Shown: piece after piece, positions 1-8,091 of the stretch
Layout: each line of letters starts with the position of its first letter
Position numbering within the stretch: position 1 is the first letter of the stretch
Source: an uncultured delta proteobacterium
GTDB taxonomy: Bacteria > Desulfobacterota > Syntrophia > Syntrophales > Smithellaceae
DNA length: 64,000 nt
Direction: 5' to 3'
Assembly (NCBI GenBank): GCA_903907985.1
Contig: CAIVQG010000065.1
Span: 1 to 64,000 of the forward strand
Translations under genes and position numbers: made by a program
Notes under the pieces: generated by a model
Databases searched by the model: none
What the model was told of the DNA's origin: nothing
The model's input: the letters and a program-made list of their open reading frames with translations, nothing else

Positions 1-1
1 A

Positions 2-883
2 CTGGCGGAAGACGCCCTCCGCGAATCGGAGAGTCGTCTGGCCGATATCATCGAATTTCTTCCCGATGCAACTCTGGTGGTCAATTGCGCCGGAGAGGTT
101 ATTGCCTGGAACCGGGCCATTGAGAAGATGACTGGGGTCAGTGCAAAGGATATGGTGGGTAAGGGGAATTATGAATATTCCTTGCCGTTTTATGGGGACC
201 GACGGCCTGTCATCGTAGATTTTGTACTGAAACCGGATGGGAATTTAGAAAAAAAATCTTCAGGATTTGACAGACAGAAGAACGAATTGGTCGTTGAGAC
301 ATGGGTGCCGGGCATAAAAGCTTATGTCTGGGGTAAAGCGAGTCCTCTTTACGATAATAATGGACATATTGTAGGGGCCATAGAGGTCCTTCGCGACATC
401 ACGGAGCGCAAGCTGGCAGAGGAGTCCTTGATAAAAAGAGAACGGGAATTGGAGACAAAATCCCATGAGTTGGAAGAGCTCAATAGTGCACTTACAGTTC
501 TTCTGAAACGAAGGGAAGATGACAAAAAAGAGCTTGAGGGAATGCTGGTTGTTAATATCAATGAGCTCGTTATACCTTACGTGGAGGAATTGAAGCGTAC
601 GAAAATGGATGATCGGTTTATGACGTATGTTAATATTCTTGAGTCGAATCTTAGGAACATCCTATCTCCCTTCAGTCATAGATTGTCTGTGAAGTATTTG
701 CGCCTGACAAACAGAGAAGTTCGCATTGCCGAATTGATAAAAGAAGGAAAGTCATCGAAAGAGATTGCAGAACTTTTGAATGTGACAGAAAGCTCTGTCA
801 ATATTAACAGATATCGCTTGCGTAAAAAATTGGCTTTGAAAAAACAGGATAACCTGAGAGTCTATCTTACATCCCTTTCATAA
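2..883 (+). CDS. PAS-domain LuxR-type sensor regulator (5' end outside window)
   Basis: The frame is open to the left edge, so the gene starts upstream of the window; the first in-frame start inside (GTG at 77) lies within a PAS domain (ALRESESRL..., then FLPDATLVV) and is not the real start. Residues visible: a PAS/PAC unit ending in the usual DITERK stretch near 400, a coiled-coil linker around 430-540, then a C-terminal LuxR/GerE helix-turn-helix (LTNREVRIAELI, SSKEIAELLNVTESSV) ending at the stop. It should be a cytoplasmic one-component sensor that binds DNA. The architecture is common in deltaproteobacteria; ligand and targets cannot be told. A strong hairpin follows the stop and is shared with the convergent gene. 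Confidence 0.85.
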   Translation: MAEDALRESESRLADIIEFLPDATLVVNCAGEVIAWNRAIEKMTGVSAKDMVGKGNYEYSLPFYGDRRPVIVDFVLKPDGNLEKKSSGFDRQKNELVVETWVPGIKAYVWGKASPLYDNNGHIVGAIEVLRDITERKLAEESLIKRERELETKSHELEELNSALTVLLKRREDDKKELEGMLVVNINELVIPYVEELKRTKMDDRFMTYVNILESNLRNILSPFSHRLSVKYLRLTNREVRIAELIKEGKSSKEIAELLNVTESSVNINRYRLRKKLALKKQDNLRVYLTSLS

Positions 884-890
884 ATGGAAA

Positions 891-935
891 AAGAGGAGAT
901 GGGGGTCCGCAGATCAGGTCCCCCCATCTCCTCTT
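891..935. terminator. Rho-independent hairpin between convergent genes
   Basis: Perfect 15-bp stem (891-905 with 921-935, AAGAGGAGATGGGGG and its complement) and a 15-nt loop. On the minus strand it is followed by TTTTT, so it best serves the acyl-CoA dehydrogenase gene; on the plus strand it follows the PAS-LuxR stop by 7 nt but has no T run after it. Confidence 0.8.
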
Positions 936-973
936 CAGTTGTAAATAACATCTTCATGAAAATCGAATTTCAA

Positions 974-2164
974 TTAACGACCGCTCTTGAAGTCATCTCT
1001 CATCAACTCTCTTGCGATGATCATCCTTCTGATCTCGGATGTTCCGGCGCCGATTTCCCACAGTTTTTGATCCAAGAAATGCCTGCTGATCGCGTATTCG
1101 GTGCAGTAACCGTAACCACCGAAGATCTGGACTGCGTCAAGGGCGATCTTTGTTCCCATCTCGCCGCAGAAGAGAAGCGATGCAGCGGCCATACGATCGA
1201 GATCCGTGCCTTTTCCACCCATTTTGGTCGTCTGTGAATCGCAATATGAGGCGGCGCTGTAGGCCAGCCACTTGGAGGCCAGGTAGCCCGTGTACATATT
1301 GGCCAGTTTATCCTGAATAGTCTGGAAGGATGCGATCGGTTTGCCGAACTGAACTCTCTCCTTGGCATACTTCAAGCAAAGCTCAATACAGCTTCTCTGG
1401 CTGCCGAGGGTACAACCGGACAGCGTAATTCTCTCGGTGCACAGACCGCTTGTCAGAATGGCGACACCCTTATTCAGGCCGCCGATCAGGTTCTCTGCGG
1501 GCAGTTCCATGTCATCAAAGGTTACCAATCCCGTGGGAGAGGTTCTCATGCCCCACTTCTTGATCTTCTCTACGGTGCAACCCTTCACTTTGTCAAACTC
1601 GAAGAAGAACGCCGAGATACCCTTGGGGCCAGCGGCGGGATCGGTCTTTGCGTAGAAGGTCATGAACTGGCCGACGGGAGCGTTGGTGATGAATATTTTG
1701 CTGCCGTTAATGAGGTACTTGTCGCCTTTCTTCTCCGCCTTTGTCGCCATGCTCATAGCATCGGAACCGGCGTTAGGCTCTGTGATACCGAGGCAACCGA
1801 TCCATTCGCCCGAGCAGGCCTTGGGCAATACGTACGCCTTCTGCGCTTCTGAAGCATTACGTCTGAAGTTGTCAAAACAAAGTGTCTGACTCGCGCCTAC
1901 GGTCATGGAAAGGGCATTGCTGACTCGCGCGATATTCTCATAAGCGAGAAGCGTCTCTACGTAGCCCATGCCGGCGCCGCCGTACTTTTCTTCAAAGACA
2001 ATACCGTTGATACCGAGGTTTGCCGTTTCTTTAAAGAGTGTCGGCGGCATTTCGTCAACTTCATACAGATGTTCCATCTGTGGTTCCAGCCAGTTGACCG
2101 CCCACTTGTAAACGCTTTCTTCCAACATCTTTTGTTCGTCTGAAAAATCAAAACTTAAAGCCAT
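974..2164 (-). CDS. Acyl-CoA dehydrogenase
   Basis: 396 aa, the usual family length. Oxidises an acyl-CoA to the 2,3-enoyl-CoA with FAD, passing electrons to ETF. Seen: the N-terminal helical domain, the FAD/substrate signature GITEPNAGSDA, and the C-terminal FGGYGYCTEYA, where the Glu of TEY matches the catalytic base of the medium-chain family, then GAGTSEIRR. The start ATG at 2164 has a good AGGAGG 7 nt upstream. It is monocistronic, ended by the 891-935 hairpin. Its promoter region is an inverted copy of the one in front of the acetate-transporter-like gene at 4226, which argues for joint regulation. Substrate chain cannot be decided by eye. Confidence 0.93.
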   Translation of the reverse strand: MALSFDFSDEQKMLEESVYKWAVNWLEPQMEHLYEVDEMPPTLFKETANLGINGIVFEEKYGGAGMGYVETLLAYENIARVSNALSMTVGASQTLCFDNFRRNASEAQKAYVLPKACSGEWIGCLGITEPNAGSDAMSMATKAEKKGDKYLINGSKIFITNAPVGQFMTFYAKTDPAAGPKGISAFFFEFDKVKGCTVEKIKKWGMRTSPTGLVTFDDMELPAENLIGGLNKGVAILTSGLCTERITLSGCTLGSQRSCIELCLKYAKERVQFGKPIASFQTIQDKLANMYTGYLASKWLAYSAASYCDSQTTKMGGKGTDLDRMAAASLLFCGEMGTKIALDAVQIFGGYGYCTEYAISRHFLDQKLWEIGAGTSEIRRMIIARELMRDDFKSGR

Positions 2165-2194
2165 TTCAAATACCTCCTCATTTGTTCAATTTTG

Positions 2195-2330
2195 TTGAGA
2201 TTTAAACAATATGCATATTGACAGCTAAAATTAACACTGTTGTTTTCAGCGGACTAGATATCTAATAAAAAGAATAAGGTCAATGTTAAATATTATTTAT
2301 ATAATATTTCATATATTGTATATATGTAAT
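2195..2330 (-). promoter_or_regulatory. Promoter module, left copy (drives acyl-CoA dehydrogenase)
   Basis: Reading the minus strand: -35 TTGACC (2278-2283), 17-bp spacer, -10 TATCTA (2255-2260). A 9-4-9 dyad (AAATATTAT / ATAATATTT, 2288-2309) sits 4 bp upstream of the -35. A perfect 14-bp palindrome CAATATGCATATTG (2207-2220) lies in the early leader. The whole stretch is repeated in inverted orientation at 3818-3950. Confidence 0.7.
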
Positions 2331-2574
2331 CCGTGACCGTCTTCACCTCTTTTCTCTTGAGTGGCATTGCTATAAACGGTAAAACAGCCTGAAATACATT
2401 GGGTTAAATGATGATGTGCATTTATGTTCTGTTTTATTGATACGCACATCTAAATTCTTTATGCAGAAGAAGTGTCTTATTAAAATTATTGGATATATAA
2501 AGCTAAGGGGAAGTTGTTGCGATAAAAAGCATGCCAGCAACAATAAAGAAGGAAGTGATGAAGGATATTGTACC

Positions 2575-3606
2575 CAGATTACGCAATAGGCATAAGATTT
2601 CTATTGCGTAGCAATAGAAAATTGATTAGGAAAAGATAATTAAAATATTGACATCGGTTAATGTGACTGATTTGAGAATTCACGTAAGATTTTCTTTTAG
2701 GAGAAACGATGAATTTTGAGATCGGATTTACGGATAAGGAGATAACTCCATGGGGCGGGATGGCTTTAATGCAAAGGATGCCGGAAGACTGTAACATTGA
2801 CGCTTTAAGTTCGTGATTAGACCTGCCTGAACCGGGCTCTAATCGTGGATGCAAACCGGAGGAAATCATCAAAAGATTTTTGGTCAGCATATGGTGTGGA
2901 GCGAATCGTTTTATGCATACGGAAGTGACACGCCAATATGCCGTGATCCGGAAGATATTTGGCTGGATGCGGATATGGGGAAGGGAAGTCTCATCATCCG
3001 CTGATGGTTTTTGTTGCTGATTGCCGGCTGATCGCCAATTTATGGTTGAGAAGCGGCAATGCTCATCCAGTCGACAACATTTTTCCCTTTTTGGAAGACA
3101 CAATGCATAAGTTAGAGGGTAAGAAGATCGGATTATTGCGCGGTGACGGCGGCTTTTTCAGAACAGCGACATTTTCAATAACTACCGCTACCATTGTTTC
3201 ATCACCAATCTGAGTCTTCCGGCGCAGCAGATTTGGAATTTGTATAAAGATCGTGCGGATGCTTAGAATCGGATCAAGGAACCAAAATATGATTTTGGTT
3301 TTGACAGTTTCAATCTCCACAGTTTTTACGGCACCGAGTCAGCGTTAAACATGGTCATGCTGGCTTATAATCTCATGAGTTTATTCCGTCAGAGCATTAT
3401 TGGAAAAAAGGTACAGCAGAAGATGTCGACTTTAAGGTACAATCCTTTTGCCATGGATGGCTACATGGTCACAGACGGAAACCGTCATATTCTGAAGTTT
3501 TCGCTGGCGATGAAACACAGAGAGTGGTTTTTGGGACTCTGGAACAAAACGTCACGTTTTTCGCTACGTGTAACCTTGACAGCTTAAATCTCTATTGCGT
3601 AATCTG
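2575..3606 (+). mobile_element. Decayed IS1380-type insertion sequence, internally deleted
   Basis: Bounded by a perfect 15-bp inverted repeat: CAGATTACGCAATAG at 2575-2589 and its complement at 3592-3606. It encloses a broken IS1380-family transposase (2709-3587). At about 1.03 kb it is shorter than typical members because the middle of the transposase is deleted. No target-site duplication is evident next to the 15-mers, so the true ends may lie a few bases outside, or the flanks have drifted. A palindromic CTATTGC-GTA-GCAATAG lies just inside the left end. Confidence 0.65.
2709..3587 (+). pseudogene. IS1380-family transposase remnant
   Basis: Translating across frames gives recognisable IS1380-type blocks in order: an N-terminus like MNFEIGFTDKEITPWGG, LPEPGSNRG with WCGANRF, then, after a deletion and frame change, SHHPLMVFVADCR, LRSGNAHP, LLRGDGGFF, the tract around DRADA-stop-NRIKE (an amber codon where a Glu is expected, near 3266), and a C-terminus ending in LKFSLAMKHREWFLGLWNKT. 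Stops, at least two frameshifts and the missing middle mean it cannot make an active enzyme. Confidence 0.75.
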
Positions 3607-3740
3607 AGATTAAAGTGTATTTTGATGCCTTGCCAGTTTCCGGGGAAATCCTTGATAAACGGCTGACATCGGGTCTGCTCGAAACGCAGATTTAGGGCAA
3701 GTATCTGATGACAGGAGAAGAACTGATGAGCGAAGTTTGA
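3606..3740 (+). pseudogene. Unidentified coding-like fragment right of the IS relic
   Basis: From 3606 the frame reads about 30 residues (KVYFDALPVSGEIL...) to an amber stop, then a further dozen (GKYLMTGEELMSEV) to an opal stop. The composition looks like eroded protein-coding sequence, but I do not recognise the family. It could be the tail of the IS or of a gene disrupted by it. Confidence 0.2.
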
Positions 3741-3817
3741 TACCTGATATCAAAGTAAAGATTAGGAACTATTAGTAAAAATAATTTAATTCCAATGCGT
3801 ACGTATCTTCAGCAATT

Positions 3818-3950
3818 TGATATATATACAAAAAATGAAATAATATATAGATAATATTTAATATTGACCTTATTCTTTTTATTATTTATCCTTAAACGGT
3901 AGAAGTGTTAATTTCTGCTACCAACATACATAGTTGTTTTAAATCTCAAG
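3818..3950 (+). promoter_or_regulatory. Promoter module, right copy (drives acetate-transporter-like gene)
   Basis: -35 TTGACC (3864-3869), 17-bp spacer, -10 TATCCT (3887-3892). Upstream dyad at 3838-3859, again 4 bp from the -35. Downstream dyad CAACATACATAGTTG at 3922-3936. By eye about 58 of 63 bases upstream of and through the spacer are identical, without gaps, to the left copy at 2195-2330 on the other strand; the leader part is more diverged but keeps GTGTTAATTT and TTTAAATCTCAA. Confidence 0.7.
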
Positions 3951-4225
3951 AAAAATGACCTGAAACATGGTCGGTTTGCTAACTATATGCTCGTATATGC
4001 AGACAATACAAGAAAAAAGTACAGTGCCGATTGTCCATTAGCTGCTGAATTCATGAGTTTATGAACATCGCTGACAGTATTTTGTTTCAGCATTATCAGA
4101 TATTATAAAAGAAAGGGGGGAGGAGTAAGAAACAGGAGTTTGTCAAGGTTAGATATGGTTTTTCTTAAATCACATAACTATTAAAGAAGCTCTTCATTAT
4201 TTGAAAAACAAAAGGAGGAATTATT
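3951..4225 (+). other. Long untranslated leader of the acetate-transporter-like gene
   Basis: If transcription starts just after the -10 at 3892, the leader is about 325 nt, against about 90 nt for the acyl-CoA dehydrogenase served by the sister promoter. It has no convincing ORF. An 8-bp inverted pair CTGAAACA / TGTTTCAG (3960-3967 and 4083-4090) brackets its centre. No known riboswitch fold was recognised. A purine run AAGGGGGGAGGAG near 4110-4125 looks like a ribosome site without an ORF; the real SD is AAAGGAGGA at 4210-4218. Confidence 0.4.
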
Positions 4226-4948
4226 ATGTCGCAGGAACACAGTTTTGCAACCCCGGGACCCGCTGGACTAGCGGCCCTTGCAGTGGCGTGTTTTGGTTTT
4301 GCTGCAGTATTTCTGGGCCTGGTAAAGCCGGGCGGTTTGCCCCTGCTGGGCGCATGGCTGATTGGTGGCTGTTTGGTGCAGTTTACTGTCGCCGTGATGG
4401 AATTGAAAGATCATAATATACTAGGCGGCAATGTTTTCCTGTTCTTCTCCGCATTTTTTATGCTTGGCGCGGCAATAAGCGTATTCTCCAAGTTCTTGTT
4501 GCTGGCCGGCTCGGGTGCGCTCATTGCGCAACCGGCGGTTGCGGCAGCAGTGAAGGCGGCAGCGGCAGGATTAGGAAGTGCAGTAGCGGCAGCACCGGCA
4601 GCACCAGCAGCACCGGCAGTGGCACAGGTATTCATGTTCCCGAAACCCGATGCTTATGTTGAGGGCTGGATGTGGATGGCAGGCGCCGGCTTCCTGACAG
4701 TTGTGACCCCGGGTTATGCGAAGGGAAATGCTCTTATCTTCTTGCTCGTTATCTTGATCGACATCGCCCTCTGGCTGATTGTCGGTATTGATTCGGGCTG
4801 GTATGGAAATCCGGCCATCACGAAGCCGATTGTCGGATATTGTCTGATCGCAGGTGGGTGGATTGGTATTTATCTAGCTGGGGCAACGGTCTGCAATACG
4901 GTGTACGGCAAACCGGTTTTCTGGGTGCCCAAGCCCTTAGTGAAGTAA
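4226..4948 (+). CDS. GPR1/FUN34/YaaH (SatP)-family acetate uptake transporter
   Basis: 240 aa with about six hydrophobic segments. Seen: the family N-terminal block around PAGLAALAVACFGFAAVF (where NPAPLGL-type sequence is usual), LLGAWLIGGCLVQF, and the C-terminal pair ending VGYCLIAGGWIGIYLAGA. Family members move acetate or succinate with protons through the inner membrane. Odd: a long Ala/Pro-rich insertion (about residues 95-135) between membrane segments. The start is fixed by AAAGGAGGA upstream of ATG. It is followed by a clear terminator and is monocistronic. The paired promoter with an acyl-CoA dehydrogenase suggests a role in acetate release or reuptake during fatty or aromatic acid oxidation; this is inference. 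Confidence 0.8.
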   Translation: MSQEHSFATPGPAGLAALAVACFGFAAVFLGLVKPGGLPLLGAWLIGGCLVQFTVAVMELKDHNILGGNVFLFFSAFFMLGAAISVFSKFLLLAGSGALIAQPAVAAAVKAAAAGLGSAVAAAPAAPAAPAVAQVFMFPKPDAYVEGWMWMAGAGFLTVVTPGYAKGNALIFLLVILIDIALWLIVGIDSGWYGNPAITKPIVGYCLIAGGWIGIYLAGATVCNTVYGKPVFWVPKPLVK

Positions 4949-4971
4949 TTATTTATAGAAATGTTATGCAT

Positions 4972-5012
4972 AAAGGGCAGGTTCCGCATACAAGGGGCCT
5001 GCCCTTTTCTTT
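4972..5012 (+). terminator. Rho-independent terminator
   Basis: Stem AAAGGGCAGG (4972-4981) with CCTGCCCTTT (4998-5007), followed by TTCTTT, 24 nt after the transporter stop. Confidence 0.85.
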
Positions 5013-5019
5013 GAAAAAA

Positions 5020-5355
5020 ATTTATTTCGCTCCCGCTTCCGCATCGCTATCAGCCTACGCCTATTATGATCCATCCATAGGGCGGAAAACGGATGTTATC
5101 AAGTCATCTATTTTGGATTGATCTAGCATTTTCTTCACCAAAGCCAGGCCACCCCACGGCGTTGTCTGCTTATCCGTAAAGCCGATCTGAAAATCCATAG
5201 AAATCACCCGTAAGAAATACTTACTACCATTTTCTTTGTTTCTACCAGTTGCCGTATCTACTTATGTCTCTGTTTTTCACCGCTTTTCCTAGATCATTTC
5301 TTGTTGCTACGCAATAGAAAGCTTATTCCCGTTGCGAATATGAGATTATGCGAAA
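5020..5355 (-). mobile_element. Second IS1380-type relic (5' end only)
   Basis: On the minus strand an open fragment from ATG at 5198 to the stop at 5064 reads MDFQIGFTDKQTTPWGG, a close match to the N-terminus of the relic at 2709, and then degrades. Upstream (about 5300-5355) the leader also matches that copy: a shared TTTCTATTGCGTAGCAA tract and a decayed terminal repeat (CATATTCGCAACGG versus CAGATTACGCAATAG). The rest of the element is missing. Confidence 0.6.
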
Positions 5356-5566
5356 GTTGGTTTACGTAATCTTTGTGGTTCTGAAATTCGGCAAAAAATA
5401 TGATCCAATTATATGTAGGTTTCAGCTTGACAAGAACGTTATCTACTAACAAAATATTGACAAGATATGAAACAATTGATGATTAACTGTTGTAATATTT
5501 AATTAGTTTCAACTCCTGTAAAATAGACTGTAACCGGGAGTGACCCCACATTACGGGAGATTACCC
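5356..5566. other. Non-coding gap between convergent genes
   Basis: AT-rich and without a supported gene. It carries two copies of CGGGAG followed by TGACC / ATTACC around 5536-5565 (direct repeat next to the end of the CCG-protein gene) but no clear hairpin with a T run. Confidence 0.4.
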
Positions 5567-6550
5567 TTATTGAAGCGCCTTTTTGCATAGTTCCGTTATG
5601 AATATCGGATCAATTGAATCATCCTTGCAAAGCTTCCGCAGATTTAGATAGCACATCGGACAGAGGAAAACCATAGCATCCGCCTTTACTTTTTTTGCAT
5701 CGTCAATATTCCACTTTTTCACGATCGTCGCACGTTCTTTGTCGCGGGCCATCAGCGGGGCGCCGCAGCAAAGTGCGTTTATTCTTTCGTACTTCCGTGC
5801 CGGTCTCTCAACTCCAAGGAGCTCGAAAATCTTATCTAGATAGATATCCTTTCCCTGCGTGTAGCGCGAGGCGCAGGGTGACTGGTAGGCAACACGGATG
5901 GGAAATGCCTTTAGTTGGCCCTTTCGTTTCTTTAGTTCCCTGTAAAGATATTCAAAGATATGAACGGGCTGGAAAGGAACTTTTAACCCATACTCCTGTG
6001 CTAGGGTTGTCAGCATAGTGTAACAGTCATCATGGAAACAGATAATCTCTGTCGCTTCCAAGGCTGCGAGGTTATCGATGAATCTCGTTGCCTCCTTCTT
6101 AACGGAGTTCGGTTTCCCGAGGTGGATGTATCCTACGGTACAGAAATAATCAGCGCCTTCGACAATCGTCAAATCATCAAAAAGAGGATTGTCGAGGAGT
6201 TCACGGACCATATCTCCTACAATGCATAGATTCAGTACAGGTTTGTCTTTTTTGCCTTTTTTTATAACGGTAGGCAGATTATAAAGCTTAGCAAAATTCT
6301 GCATAGCCTGATCGGGAATTCCGAGGACGCCTGTTTCTTCCTGACGGTGGTTCAGTAAATCGAATGGATTGGCTTGAGTTGGGCAGACCAAATTACATGA
6401 TGCGCAAGTAACGCAAAGCCCAACAATGGGCGGTGTTCCTCCTGATACAAGCTCCTTGATTTCCTCCTGTGCTTTTTTGATATCATATTCCACATAAGGA
6501 CAAAACTCCAGGCACTTTCCACATAAGTTGCATTTTTCTTCATGAAACAT
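5567..6550 (-). CDS. CCG-domain [4Fe-4S] oxidoreductase (HdrD/GlpC-like)
   Basis: 327 aa. The N-terminus has two [4Fe-4S] ferredoxin motifs: CNLCGKCLEFCP (residues 8-19) and CVTCASCNLVCP (about 47-58). The C-terminal half carries the CCG cysteine patches of HdrB/HdrD proteins (SPCASRY, ALCCGAP, CPMC). These proteins pass electrons between soluble carriers and thiol/disulfide or membrane partners; in fatty-acid-oxidising anaerobes relatives work with ETF. No flavin or quinone partner gene is adjacent. Start: GGAGGC with 4-5 nt spacing before ATG at 6550. The gene follows the M48 protease by 52 nt on the same strand, so co-transcription is possible. Confidence 0.85.
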   Translation of the reverse strand: MFHEEKCNLCGKCLEFCPYVEYDIKKAQEEIKELVSGGTPPIVGLCVTCASCNLVCPTQANPFDLLNHRQEETGVLGIPDQAMQNFAKLYNLPTVIKKGKKDKPVLNLCIVGDMVRELLDNPLFDDLTIVEGADYFCTVGYIHLGKPNSVKKEATRFIDNLAALEATEIICFHDDCYTMLTTLAQEYGLKVPFQPVHIFEYLYRELKKRKGQLKAFPIRVAYQSPCASRYTQGKDIYLDKIFELLGVERPARKYERINALCCGAPLMARDKERATIVKKWNIDDAKKVKADAMVFLCPMCYLNLRKLCKDDSIDPIFITELCKKALQ

Positions 6551-6602
6551 AAAAGCCTCCAGCTTGATTATTCTGTTACTTAGACCACTGATCCACCGCG
6601 GG

Positions 6603-7988
6603 CTATTTTTTGAAACTCTTTATAGCCTCGTTAATTGCATCGACTCGCCCCGAACCTTCGGGAAAATAATCCAGTGCCTTTTTTAAATGAAAAAGAGCGC
6701 TGTCTTTCTTTTTAATTTTTTTAAAATAAAGACCAAAATTATAATGAGACTCACCCAGAATATTTAATTTCCCATATGCCATCGCAATGTAATAATGAAT
6801 GTCAATATCATCGAGTATTGTGTTTTCCAATTTCAGATAACATTCGAGAGCCTTTTCGTATTTACCAAGAGCTTCATAAGCTTTTCCCAAAGCCAGAGTA
6901 ACTTCATTGTTATCAGCGTTGATGGCGTTTGCACGCAAAAGATAAACCTGGGCCTGAGCAGCATTTCCCATTTTCAGATATATCAGACCTAGAGATTTTA
7001 AGACGTCTTCATCACGGGGGGCAAAGCTTAAGGCTTTTTGATAATGATTTAAAGCTTCATCAATCATTCCCAGTTTGTCTTCAGCAAGAGCAAGAGTATA
7101 AAGCAAATCAACATTCCCGGGATCTTTGACTAATGATTCTTGCAATTGCTTATACCTTGCATTTAAATCGTCCCCATCAAGAATAAGTAAAGCTTGAATT
7201 CTGCCTAGATTGCCAATCCTGTTTTTCAATCCTTTTTGGCGATACTGAGTTAGAATCATGCTGTCGATATAAAAAATACGTTCATCAGTGCCGGGATGAG
7301 TAAGCAGGTAGGAAGGAATGCTCTTCGATATAAACTCGTATTTTTTCATAATTTTGAGGAAGTCCGCCATTGCCGAAGGATAGTAGCCGGCTCCTGCAAG
7401 ATAATCTAGGCCTAAACGGTCCGCCTCTTCTTCATGTTCTCGGCTATACTTAAGACTTAAGCTGGCGGCTCCAGCCATGGAAAAAGCGGCAATTGCCGCA
7501 GTAGCTTCGCCTCCGCCACCAAGGAAAGCACCGGCCAGGACGGCGGCCAGAGTAGCAATATTAATTTTCTGCGATTTATTAATAATGCTGGCAACGTGGC
7601 GGGCATTGGCGTGGGCGATTTCATGAGCAATAACTCCGGCCAATTCGCCCTCGTTTTCTACGGCGTTAATTAGACCTTTGTTAATGTAAATATATCCCCC
7701 GGGGGTGGCAAATGCATTGATAGCGGAATTATTAACTATCGAAAAATGGAATTCAAAGGGTACTCGTTTGTTGCCCTTAAGAATCAAGTTGCCTATTTGG
7801 GTTATATATTCATTTGCCCGTTTGTTTTCTAACAGTAAATGGTGTTTGATCAGTTTATCATAAAACTCTTTGCCCAGTTTCTTTTCATCATCGATTGTGA
7901 ATTCAGCAAAACAAATACCTGTAAAAAAAAGTAAAATAAATGGAATGATAACGAAAAAAATATATTGATTTCGAATGAATTTCCACAT
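6603..7988 (-). CDS. Exported M48 metalloprotease with TPR repeats (BepA/YfgC-like)
   Basis: 461 aa from the ATG at 7988, preferred over TTG at 8003 because GGGAAA lies 8 nt upstream. An N-terminal hydrophobic signal segment (residues 8-28) sends it to the envelope. Zinc protease motif HEIAH at residues 122-126, with the downstream third ligand in HEEEAD near 185-190. The C-terminal half is tetratricopeptide repeats (about residues 270-455). The family (BepA, LoiP-like) degrades or helps assemble outer-membrane proteins. A glycine/alanine-rich membrane-like segment (about 143-180) lies between the two motifs, as in the family. Confidence 0.9.
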   Translation of the reverse strand: MWKFIRNQYIFFVIIPFILLFFTGICFAEFTIDDEKKLGKEFYDKLIKHHLLLENKRANEYITQIGNLILKGNKRVPFEFHFSIVNNSAINAFATPGGYIYINKGLINAVENEGELAGVIAHEIAHANARHVASIINKSQKINIATLAAVLAGAFLGGGGEATAAIAAFSMAGAASLSLKYSREHEEEADRLGLDYLAGAGYYPSAMADFLKIMKKYEFISKSIPSYLLTHPGTDERIFYIDSMILTQYRQKGLKNRIGNLGRIQALLILDGDDLNARYKQLQESLVKDPGNVDLLYTLALAEDKLGMIDEALNHYQKALSFAPRDEDVLKSLGLIYLKMGNAAQAQVYLLRANAINADNNEVTLALGKAYEALGKYEKALECYLKLENTILDDIDIHYYIAMAYGKLNILGESHYNFGLYFKKIKKKDSALFHLKKALDYFPEGSGRVDAINEAIKSFKK

Positions 7989-8091
7989 AAGAATTTTTCC
8001 CAAATTTAATATAATAGTTATGATGCTATCTTTTTTGATCTTTTAATGCAAGAAAGCCTTTTAAGTTATCTTCACGAATAAGGATTAATAA

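Noticed and set aside
5536-5565. Terminator of the CCG protein gene
   Set aside because: Repeated CGGGAG units are direct, not inverted, and do not form a stable stem.
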